Assembly (NCBI GenBank): GCA_030648205.1
Contig: JAUSIH010000038.1
Span: 1 to 38,194, forward strand
Reading direction: 5' to 3'
Length of the DNA: 38,194 nucleotides
DNA from: Dehalococcoidia bacterium
GTDB lineage: Bacteria > Chloroflexota > Dehalococcoidia > JAUSIH01
Part shown: piece by piece, positions 32,100 through 38,194 of the stretch
Layout: each line of letters begins with the position of its first letter
How positions within the stretch are numbered: position 1 is the first letter of the stretch
Translations under genes and position numbers: made by a program
The notes under the pieces: model-generated
What the model saw: only the letters and a program-made list of their open reading frames with translations
Told to the model about the DNA's origin: nothing
The model's database searches: none

Positions 32100-33119
32100 C
32101 TACCTCTCCGCGCCCGCGGGCAGCCGCTTGATGACCTGCTCCGTCAGCTTGATCTTCTGCATCATCTCCGCGTGCGTCAGCCCCGGGTACTGGATGCGCA
32201 GGTTGATGTGGTTGAACCCCAGCTCCCTGTACCGCAGTATCTCGTTCGCGCACTCCGCCGGGTCGCCCAGCACGAACGTGTCCTTCGCCAGCGCCTCGAA
32301 GTCGCCGAGCAGCTTCTTGTCGTCCTCCGGCAGCGACGCCTGCAGCCCGTGCTCCGCGTACGCCTCCCACTTGCGCCGCATCCCCTCGCGGCCTAGCTCC
32401 ACCGCCTCCGCGCGCGTCCGGCCCACCGAGTACTCGCGGCTGAACACCATCTCCTTCGGCGGCCACGGCTTGCCGACCTTCTCCAGCTCCTCGCGGTAAA
32501 TCCCCACCTGGCGCTTCACCACGTCGTACGTGCCGAACGGCGCGATGTACACCGCGTCGCCCATGCGCGCGGCGCGGCGGATGGCCGGGTCGCTGTTCGC
32601 GGCGATCCAGATGGGCGGGTACGGCTTCTGCAGCGGCTTCAGCGTCGGCTTCGCGCCCGTGATGTTGAAGAACCGCCCGTGGTGCGTCACCTCGTCCTCC
32701 GTCCAGAGGCGCTTCATCAGCGTCAGCGACTCCTCGAAGCGCGGCGCGCGGTGCTTCAGGCTCACGCCGAAGAACTCGAACTCCAGCGGCCGATAGCCCA
32801 GTCCCAGGCCGACGCGCAGCCGACCCTCGCAGGCGTAGTCCAGCGTCGCCATCTGCTCCGCGACCTCCACGGGGTTCAGCAGCGGCAGCAGGATGACGCC
32901 CGTGTTAAGGAGCATTTTGCCCGTCTCCGGCGCCAGGCGCGCCAGCCACGGGATGACGTTGAAGTACTGGAACGGGTGGATGACCCAGTGATGCCCGATG
33001 GAGATGCGGCCAAAGCCGTGGTCGCGGGCGGCGCGCACCTGCTCCAGCATCTCGTTCCAGTGCTGGTCCGGCGGCTTCCCCGCGAGTTGCCCCGGCCCCA
33101 TGTTCATGCCCACAATCAT
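32100..33119 (-). CDS. LLM-class (luciferase-like) flavin/F420-dependent oxidoreductase, paralogue 1
   Basis: A 339-residue (beta/alpha)8 luciferase-like monooxygenase. It shows LEQVRAARDHGFGRISIG, LLPLLNPVEVAEQMATLD, GRLRVGLGLGYRPLEFEFFG, HGRFFNITGAKPTLKPLQKP and FVLGDPAECANEILRYRELG. The cofactor may be FMN or F420; the sequence does not decide. Start: ATG at 33119 after GGAGATAA. It is 73-base-scale similar in DNA to paralogue 2 in its central part. Its stop is followed five bases later by the SIR2-TPR gene. The substrate is unknown; such enzymes oxidise or reduce a wide range of small molecules. Confidence 0.88.
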   Translation of the reverse strand: MIVGMNMGPGQLAGKPPDQHWNEMLEQVRAARDHGFGRISIGHHWVIHPFQYFNVIPWLARLAPETGKMLLNTGVILLPLLNPVEVAEQMATLDYACEGRLRVGLGLGYRPLEFEFFGVSLKHRAPRFEESLTLMKRLWTEDEVTHHGRFFNITGAKPTLKPLQKPYPPIWIAANSDPAIRRAARMGDAVYIAPFGTYDVVKRQVGIYREELEKVGKPWPPKEMVFSREYSVGRTRAEAVELGREGMRRKWEAYAEHGLQASLPEDDKKLLGDFEALAKDTFVLGDPAECANEILRYRELGFNHINLRIQYPGLTHAEMMQKIKLTEQVIKRLPAGAER

Positions 33120-33135
33120 GGAGTTATCTCCTGTC

Positions 33136-33250
33136 CTCGGATACCTCATCCCCTGGCCCCTTCTCCTCGCAGGAGAAGGGGAAGAAACTAAATCTGGGGG
33201 ACGCCCCCAGACCCCCGGCAGGGACGCCGTCCCTTGCAACCCTGCACTGC
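33136..33250. repeat. Composite intergenic repeat, copy 4
   Basis: CGGATACCTCATCCCCTGG, CCCCTTCTCC-TCGC-AGGAGAAGGGG, a GGGGGACGCCCCCAG hairpin and a CAGGGACGCCGTCCCTTG module. This is the cleanest copy in the window. Confidence 0.8.
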
Positions 33251-33264
33251 CTGGGCCAAACGCC

Positions 33265-33341
33265 CGCTCGTGGTGAGCTTGTCGAAGCCATGAGCGGTGG
33301 ACAAGTAGCCCGCTCATCCTGAGCCTGTCGAAGGACGAGCG
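33265..33341. repeat. Repeat family C, two copies
   Basis: CGCTCGTGGTGAGCTTGTCG with AAGCCATGAGCG (33265-33296), and CGCTCATCCTGAGCCTGTCG with AAGGACGAGCG (33311-33341). They lie between the two luciferase-like genes. Confidence 0.75.
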
Positions 33342-33353
33342 CCTGACATCCGG

Positions 33354-34364
33354 TTACCCCTGCGGCAGCCTCTTGATGACCTGCTCGCTGAGCTTGATGC
33401 GCTCCATCACCTTCTCGTGCGACATCCCCGGGTACTGCAGGCGCAGCTTCATGTGCGTGATCCCCGCGATATCCCTGTACCGCAGTATCTCGTTCGCGCA
33501 CTCCGCCGGGTCGCCGACGATGAAGGTGTCCTTCGCCATCGTGTCGAACTCGTCCAACAGCTTCTTGTCCTTCTCCGCCAGCGAGCCTTGCAGCCCATGC
33601 TCGGCGTACGCCGCGAACTTCTCCACCATGCCCGCTGCGCCGTCCCGCACCGCCTCCGCGTGCGTCCGCCCCACCGAGTACTCGCGCGCCATCGGCACCT
33701 CTTTAGGCCAGGGCTTGCCTTCCTCTTTGAGCGTCGCCTTGTAAAGCTCCAGGTGCCGCTTGAGCACGGTTACGTTCTGGAACGGTGACCAGAACGGCGC
33801 GTCGCCCATGCGCGCCGCGCGTCGCGTCGCCGGCTCGCTGTTCGTGGCGATCCAGACGGGCGGGTACGGCTTCTGCAACGGCTTCAGCGTCGGCTTCGCG
33901 CCCGTGATGTTGAAGAAGCGCCCGTGATGCGTCACCTCGTCCTCCGTCCAGAGGCGCTTCATGAGCGTCAGGGCCTCCTCGAAGCGCGGCGCGCGGTGCT
34001 TCAGGCTGATGCCGAAGAACTCGTACTCCAGGGGCCGATAGCCGAGGCCGCAGCCGAACTTCAGCTTGCCGCCGCTCATGATGTCCAGCGTCGCGAGCTT
34101 CTCGGCCATGTCCACGGGATTCACCAGTGGCAGCAGGACCACGGAGGTGACGAGCGTCATCTCCGGGACCTCGCCGTTGATGCGCGCGAGCCAGGGAATC
34201 AGGCTGAAGTATTGGAACGGGTGGATGACCCAGTGCGTGCCCACGGACACGAAGTCGAAGCCGTGGTCGCGGGCGGCGCGCACCTGCTCCAGGTGCTCCT
34301 TCCACTGCTGCTCAAGGGGGTACGGGTGCAGGACGACAGGCCCCATGTGAAACCCGACGTGCAT
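33354..34364 (-). CDS. LLM-class (luciferase-like) oxidoreductase, paralogue 2
   Basis: A 336-residue paralogue of the downstream gene. The blocks KHRAPRFEEALTLMKRLW, TEDEVTHHGRFFNITGAKPT and LKPLQKPYPPVWIATNS are nearly identical to paralogue 1, whereas the N- and C-terminal parts differ more. GGAGGTGG precedes the ATG at 34364. It is the first gene of the leftward group, with a repeat-filled gap before paralogue 1. The pair probably acts on related substrates. The cofactor (FMN or F420) is undetermined. Confidence 0.88.
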   Translation of the reverse strand: MHVGFHMGPVVLHPYPLEQQWKEHLEQVRAARDHGFDFVSVGTHWVIHPFQYFSLIPWLARINGEVPEMTLVTSVVLLPLVNPVDMAEKLATLDIMSGGKLKFGCGLGYRPLEYEFFGISLKHRAPRFEEALTLMKRLWTEDEVTHHGRFFNITGAKPTLKPLQKPYPPVWIATNSEPATRRAARMGDAPFWSPFQNVTVLKRHLELYKATLKEEGKPWPKEVPMAREYSVGRTHAEAVRDGAAGMVEKFAAYAEHGLQGSLAEKDKKLLDEFDTMAKDTFIVGDPAECANEILRYRDIAGITHMKLRLQYPGMSHEKVMERIKLSEQVIKRLPQG

Positions 34365-34497
34365 GACGCCACCTCCGGATGGAATGCCTGGATTATAGCG
34401 CAGGCGGCACGCCAGCACACGGATGGTCGGCATTGCGCCTTCGTCGGACGTTTCCTCAGCCCGTTGGCCGTCGTATCATGGGAAGATTGGAGCGACT

Positions 34498-34734
34498 ATG
34501 AGCGGAAACCCACTGGACGAGGCGGTCAGCGCGACCATGCGGGGCCACCCGGAGGTGGTCCGCCGATGGCTGGCGAACGAGCCGGGGAGCTGGGGCTTCC
34601 TGGCGGGCAAGGCGGTGCTGGACTGCCGTCGGAAGTTGGGCAGGCACCTGACCGAGGCGGAGCGGCGCGCCGTGTGGCGCTTGCTGTGGGGCCGGCTCAC
34701 GGCGCTGCGCGAGGGCTTGCGCGACCGCCCCTAA
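34498..34734 (+). CDS. Small conserved helical protein
   Basis: A 78-residue protein: NPLDEAVSATMRGHPEVVRR, then WLANEPGSWGFLAGKAVLD, then LTEAERRAVWRLLWGRL. It is rich in Trp and Arg and predicted all-helical. A TTGGAGCG element precedes the ATG at 34498. I believe it to be a conserved Chloroflexota family but cannot name it. It is divergent from the luciferase-like genes. Confidence 0.6.
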   Translation: MSGNPLDEAVSATMRGHPEVVRRWLANEPGSWGFLAGKAVLDCRRKLGRHLTEAERRAVWRLLWGRLTALREGLRDRP

Positions 34735-34836
34735 CCGGGTGCTTCCCTCCGGCGCCGATCCCTCGGGGGCTGGCGCACGCACACTGTGGGCTATTTTCTG
34801 TCGAAGGCGCGGCGGCGGAGTGACGCCCGGCGAGGC

Positions 34837-35097
34837 TCAGGAAGCGGAAGGGAGGCGCTTCACAATGGCGGAGCGCACCTCCGCGGTGGTCGGAAAGCGG
34901 CCCGTGCGCACTGTGGAATAGACCAGCTCCCCGTTGACGGTGACCTCGAAGCGTCCCTCCTCGCCGGGGACGAGCGTCAGGGCGGACACCTGCTCACCGA
35001 ACTCGCGCAGAAGCTCTTCCGCCAGCCTGGCGGCGCGCGGCAGGTAGTTTCAGGGCAGGCAATACTCAATCTGGATGGCTAGCTTCTGCGCGGACAT
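34837..35097 (-). CDS. SelW/Rdx-family selenoprotein with in-frame UGA
   Basis: From ATG 35097 the minus strand reads MSAQKLAIQIEYCLP, then TGA (35050-35052), then NYLPRAARLAEELLREFGE, through FEVTVNGELVYSTVRTGRFP to a TGA at 34837-34839: 86 residues with selenocysteine (U) at 16. Cys13-x-x-U16 is the redox motif of the SelT/SelW/Rdx thioredoxin-like family, and the part after the UGA continues the family fold, including the conserved TGRFP. A hairpin CCGCC-AGGCT-GGCGG starts 16 bases after the UGA. It has the position and loop of a bacterial SECIS. GGAAAG precedes the ATG. It lies 52 bases after rpsT, probably cotranscribed. Selenocysteine machinery is not in the window. Confidence 0.85.
35014..35028 (-). 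promoter_or_regulatory. Candidate bacterial SECIS hairpin
   Basis: Within the coding sequence just after the UGA, CCGCC and GGCGG pair around AGGCT (loop-adjacent A/U can extend the stem). The loop starts 21 bases after the UGA. In E. coli fdhF the SelB-binding loop AGGTCT stands at a similar distance. Confidence 0.6.
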
Positions 35098-35149
35098 GCT
35101 GCTTTCCCATGCGGTTGCCGGCTGGGGGAAGGGTGAGAGAGCGCCGGGC

Positions 35150-35458
35150 CTACTTGCTGCCCGTCTTGGCCGACGCCTCAGCCGTGGCCGCGCCCGCCAG
35201 TGCGTTGAGCTGATGCATCAGACGCGACTTCTGCCGGGAAGCCTTGTTCTTGTGAATGATGCCCTTGGTCCAGGCCCTGTCCAGGGCGCGCACGGCGCGG
35301 GCCACGGCTGCCGTGGCGTTCTCCGTGTCCTTGCTCTGGATATAGCTCCGGGCGATACGCACGTGCGTCCTGACGGCGGAGCCGATGGGCTGGTTGCGAT
35401 GCTCCCGGCGCACGGACTTGCGGTGCGCCTTTTTCGAAGAAGGGGACTTCTTGGCCAA
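35150..35458 (-). CDS. rpsT: 30S ribosomal protein S20
   Basis: A 102-residue S20. AKKSPSSKKAHRKSVRREHR at the N-terminus, IGSAVRTHVRIAR in the middle, and WTKGIIHKNKASRQKSRL with MHQLNAL near the end match the family. The start is TTG at 35458: GGAGGT stands 5 bases before it, while the upstream in-frame GTG would place this site inside the coding region. S20 binds 16S rRNA early in small-subunit assembly. The C-terminal tail (AGAATAEASAKTGSK) is a short extension. Confidence 0.95.
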   Translation of the reverse strand: MAKKSPSSKKAHRKSVRREHRNQPIGSAVRTHVRIARSYIQSKDTENATAAVARAVRALDRAWTKGIIHKNKASRQKSRLMHQLNALAGAATAEASAKTGSK

Positions 35459-35496
35459 GGGGACCTCCTCCACTCGAGGTGAAAACTCTTGCGTCC

Positions 35497-35525
35497 ATGA
35501 TACCAGATGCGCGAGCGCCCGTAAA
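35497..35525 (-). promoter_or_regulatory. Promoter of rpsT
   Basis: Minus strand: TTTACG (35520-35525), a 17-base spacer and TATCAT (35497-35502) with an extended TGG just before it. It lies directly at the end of the upstream rel gene. Confidence 0.6.
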
Positions 35526-35526
35526 C

Positions 35527-37758
35527 CTAAGCCCCGCTATTGCTGCGCTGGGCGCTGAGGACGCTCTTGACGGTCTCCATCTTGGCGAAGAGGCGGCTGA
35601 GCTGCTGGATGCCGGAGGTGTGGAGCGTCATGGAGATGGTGATGGCGCCGTCCGAATGCTCAATGGACTGCAATCCCACGATGTTCACCTTCTCGTCCGC
35701 GAGCACGTTGCTGAGGTCGCGCAGCAGCCCCACCCTGTCCCACGCCTCCACGCGGACGCGCACCGGATAGACCTGCTTGGTCGGCCCCCATTGGACGGGC
35801 ACGATCCGTTCGGTCTCGTCCACGTTGAGGACGTTGGTGCAGTCCCGCCGGTGGACCGTCACGCCTCTGGTGCGCGTGATGAAGCCCACGATGTCGTCGC
35901 CGGGCAGGGGATGACAGCAGTTCGCCACGCGCGTCAGCAGGTCGCCCACGCCCATGACGGTGACGTCCGTGAGGGGCGCCGGGGCGGCGTGAGCGGGCGG
36001 CGGCGTGATCTGCGGCGGCTCCGGCTCCTGCGGGCCGACCTTCGTCGCTATCTGCTGCAGGCTGATGTTGCCGCAGCCGATGGCCGCCAGCAGGTCGTCC
36101 GCCGAGTCGAACTTCAGGAGAGCAGCGACTTCGTCCTCGCTGATGGTCACCGCCAGCCGGTGCAGTTCCTTCTGGAGCGCCTCGCGGCCCCGCTGAACGT
36201 TGACCGTCCGCTCCTGCTTGCGGAACCACAGGCGGACCTTCTCACGGGCGCTCGTGGTGTGGACGAAGCCCAAGTCCTGGTTCAGCCAGTCCAGGCTGGG
36301 GCCCCGCGCGATCTTGCTGACGACGACCTCCACGGTGTTGCCGTTCTGGAGCTGGGTGTTGAGGGATACCAGCTTGCCATTCACCTTGGCGCCCACACAG
36401 CGGTGCCCCAGGTCCGTGTGGATGCGATAGGCGAAGTCCAGAGGCGTGGAGCCGGCGGGCAGCTCAACGATGTCACCCTTGGGGGTGTAGACGAAGACCT
36501 GGTCGTGGAGGATGTCCGTGCGGACGGACTCCAGGAACTCCTCCGTGCCCGTGACCTCCCGCTGCCACTCGAGGAGCTGGCGGAGCCAGGTCATCTTCTC
36601 CTCGAACTTCATGTCCTCGCGGGAGACGCCGGCCTCTTTGTAGCGCCAGTGCGCGGCCACGCCGTACTCCGCGAGGCGGTGCATCTTGTTCGTGCGGATC
36701 TGGACCTCCACCGGCGAGCCCTGGCACATCACCGTGGTGTGCAGGGACTGATACATGTTCTCCTTCGGGTTGCCGATGTAGTCGTCAAGTTGGCCGGGCA
36801 GGGGGTGCCAGAGGGTGTGGACAATGCCTAGCGCCGCGTAGCAGTCCTTCACGTCTTCAACCAGGACGCGGACGGCGAACAGGTCATAGATCTGGGAGAT
36901 GTCCTTGCCCTGGGCCGCGTACTTTTCGCGTTTCTCGTAGATGCTGTAGATGCCTTTGGGGCGGCCGCTCACCTCTGCCTTGATGCCCGCCTTCTCCAGC
37001 TCCTTGCGCAACGTGACCATGACGCCCTGAATGTACCGCTCCCGCTCACCCCGTTTGGCGGCCAGGAACCGGGAAATCTCATGGTACTTGTCAGGCTCCA
37101 GGTGCCTGAGGGCGAGGTCCTCCAGTTGCCACTTGAACTGCCAGATGCCCAGGCGGTGGGCCAGCGGAGCGAAGACGTCCAGCGTCTCCCTTGCGATGCG
37201 CTTGCGGCGCTCCTCCGGCAGGGCGTCCAGGGTGCGCATGTTGTGCAGGCGGTCGGCGAGCTTGATGAGCACCACGCGCACGTCCTCCGCCATGGCCACC
37301 AGCATCTTGCGAAGGCTCTCGGCCTGGACGCGCTCTCCCTCCGGTGTGCGCTGGGCGCCCTGGCGCTTCTCCAGGAGCTGTAGCTCGATCTTGCTGACCT
37401 TGGTGGCGCCGTCCACCAGCTTGCCGACTTCATCGCCGAAGCGGCCCGCTATGTCCTCCTGGGAGACGCCGCAGTCCTCAATCACGTCGTGCAGGAGAGC
37501 GGCGGTGATGGTGGAGGCGTCCAGTTGCAGCTCGGCGAGGAGGATGGCCGTGCTCAGCGGGTGGACGATGTACGGTTCACCGGACTCGCGCATCTGCCCT
37601 TCGTGGCAGCGGGCGGCATAGGCGTACGCCTCCTCAATGACCTGGACCTTCTCAGGCGGCAGGTACTCCCTGACCTTCGTCAGAAGCTCCTGCACGTCCA
37701 CCTTGGGGGACGCTGTCCGCCCCTTGTCACGCGCCAGCGCGTCCTTAGTCCTTTCCAT
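35527..37758 (-). CDS. rel: Bifunctional (p)ppGpp synthetase/hydrolase, long RelA/SpoT type
   Basis: A 743-residue protein. The N-terminal HD hydrolase (about 35-170) retains YIVHPLSTAILLAEL, ALLHDVIEDCG and KLADRLHNMRTLDAL, so degradation should be active. The synthetase domain (about 235-350) has GRPKGIYSIYEKREKY, YDLFAVRVLV, NPKENMYQSLHTTVM and VEVQIRTNKMHRLAEYGVAAHW. TGS (VFVYTPKGDIVELPAGSTPL) begins near 400, and the end is an ACT/RRM region with the conserved CCHPLPGDDIVGFITRTRGV. The ATG at 37758 is chosen by the nearby promoter. It sets stringent-response levels of (p)ppGpp on ribosomes. rpsT lies downstream. Confidence 0.96.
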   Translation of the reverse strand: MERTKDALARDKGRTASPKVDVQELLTKVREYLPPEKVQVIEEAYAYAARCHEGQMRESGEPYIVHPLSTAILLAELQLDASTITAALLHDVIEDCGVSQEDIAGRFGDEVGKLVDGATKVSKIELQLLEKRQGAQRTPEGERVQAESLRKMLVAMAEDVRVVLIKLADRLHNMRTLDALPEERRKRIARETLDVFAPLAHRLGIWQFKWQLEDLALRHLEPDKYHEISRFLAAKRGERERYIQGVMVTLRKELEKAGIKAEVSGRPKGIYSIYEKREKYAAQGKDISQIYDLFAVRVLVEDVKDCYAALGIVHTLWHPLPGQLDDYIGNPKENMYQSLHTTVMCQGSPVEVQIRTNKMHRLAEYGVAAHWRYKEAGVSREDMKFEEKMTWLRQLLEWQREVTGTEEFLESVRTDILHDQVFVYTPKGDIVELPAGSTPLDFAYRIHTDLGHRCVGAKVNGKLVSLNTQLQNGNTVEVVVSKIARGPSLDWLNQDLGFVHTTSAREKVRLWFRKQERTVNVQRGREALQKELHRLAVTISEDEVAALLKFDSADDLLAAIGCGNISLQQIATKVGPQEPEPPQITPPPAHAAPAPLTDVTVMGVGDLLTRVANCCHPLPGDDIVGFITRTRGVTVHRRDCTNVLNVDETERIVPVQWGPTKQVYPVRVRVEAWDRVGLLRDLSNVLADEKVNIVGLQSIEHSDGAITISMTLHTSGIQQLSRLFAKMETVKSVLSAQRSNSGA

Positions 37759-37781
37759 AACCCCATCCAATCCGTACGTCC

Positions 37782-37810
37782 AGTATATCCCAAGGAGACT
37801 GGGCCGACAA
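37782..37810 (-). promoter_or_regulatory. Promoter of rel
   Basis: Minus strand: TTGTCG (37805-37810), 17 bases, TATACT (37782-37787). The leader is about 17 bases and contains GGATGGGG before the ATG. Confidence 0.55.
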
Positions 37811-37991
37811 ATGCGCGGGCTGAGATCGAGGGAGGCCATAGCGTATCTGGCCTGGCCTTTGACTTTGCGCTGCAAATCGGCATACTTGTGGTGCTGGTGT
37901 TTGTGGCGTCACGGCTGCATGCACGGATAGTCCGCTAGCCGCCCGCGCTCGTGCCAGCCGATATAAGTCCACTGACCGGAGGTCTGGCGCC

Positions 37992-38194
37992 GTGTTCAAA
38001 GCGCCGCGTGGCATGACGGACATCCTGCCGGACGAGCAGGACTACTGGGCGCACATCCGGGATACGGCGGAGCGCCTCGGCCTGCGCTTCGGCTACCGCC
38101 GCATCGAGACGCCCGTCTTCGAGGAGGCCGGCCTCTTTGTGCGGAGCGTCGGCGCGGGCACCGACATCGTCGAAAAGGAGATGTACACCTTCGC
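37992..38194 (+). CDS. hisS: Histidyl-tRNA synthetase, N-terminal part
   Basis: Sixty-seven residues from a GTG start, cut off by the window end. FKAPRGMTDILPDEQDYW contains motif 1 flanking sequence of HisRS, YRRIETPVFEEAGLFVRSVG the next block, and GTDIVEKEMYTF the conserved ATP-side strand. GGAGG stands 10 bases before GTG. HisZ, a HisRS paralogue without charging activity, shares this region, but GTDIVEKEMYTF favours HisS. It is divergent from rel with 233 bases between. Confidence 0.88.
   Translation, partial: MFKAPRGMTDILPDEQDYWAHIRDTAERLGLRFGYRRIETPVFEEAGLFVRSVGAGTDIVEKEMYTF

Noticed and set aside
34837-35052. Treating the SelW-like gene as a nonsense-mutated pseudogene
   Set aside because: The UGA is exactly at the Sec/Cys position, the downstream frame is intact and a SECIS-like hairpin follows; selenocysteine is the simpler reading, although the decoding genes are not in view.
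37811-37938. Short hydrophobic frame before hisS (ending LVVLVFVASRLHARIVR)
   Set aside because: No ATG, GTG or TTG start with a ribosome binding site in the correct phase.
37811-37991. T-box riboswitch before hisS
   Set aside because: I could not find a T-box sequence or a terminator/antiterminator pair.
1-38194. tRNA and rRNA genes
   Set aside because: None recognised by eye on either strand; a covariance search would be needed to exclude them.

Overview
The window is a GC-rich bacterial chromosome segment. Gene families and their arrangement suggest a member of the Chloroflexota, probably class Dehalococcoidia. The clues are tandem luciferase-like F420-type oxidoreductases, a DUF2851 protein, a GroEL without a GGM tail, a LexA-type GAAC-N4-GTTC box, and many composite intergenic repeats. 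The lineage is an inference from style, not from a marker gene.

Layout. 1-300: the 3' end of an IS1595-type transposase and an AT-rich scrap. 319-6089: housekeeping genes (YqeK-like HD hydrolase, ChrA transporter, hisA, hisH, a PduO-type cobalamin adenosyltransferase overlapping hisH by ATGA, a DUF2851 protein). 6325-7775: an XRE regulator divergent from a small stand-alone RelA/SpoT-domain enzyme, both with promoters that predict leaderless mRNAs. 7808-10415: a short zinc-ribbon gene, then groES-groEL under two CIRCE elements. 10698-13804: an endonuclease III relative, then a NotI-type restriction-modification operon with a small leading gene. 14007-19453: HpcH/HpaI aldolase, LOG-family protein, leuB, a small membrane protein and ftsH.

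19534-27160 is a phage-like DNA-packaging cassette, all leftward: small membrane protein, two small proteins, coiled-coil/TM protein, frameshifted large terminase, zinc/HTH protein, portal and scaffold-like protein. No capsid or tail gene is visible. A rightward OLD-type ATPase/TOPRIM nuclease and an orphan HicB interrupt it, and a duplicated portal 3' end flanks hicB. Promoters with palindromes filling the -35/-10 spacer, one matching a LexA box, precede both ends of the cassette.

27328-34734: a SAM methyltransferase, a GT39-like glycosyltransferase, a SIR2-TPR protein abutting two tandem luciferase-like oxidoreductases, and a small conserved gene. 34837-38194: a SelW/Rdx-type selenoprotein gene with an in-frame UGA at the CxxU position (easily missed by gene callers), rpsT, the long bifunctional rel, and the divergent start of hisS.

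The accessory genes (small Rel, NotI R-M, OLD nuclease, SIR2-TPR) are visibly more AT-rich than the core genes and are candidate phage-defence cargo dispersed among housekeeping genes. Short palindromic and composite repeats occur in most gaps and in a few cases run into coding sequence.
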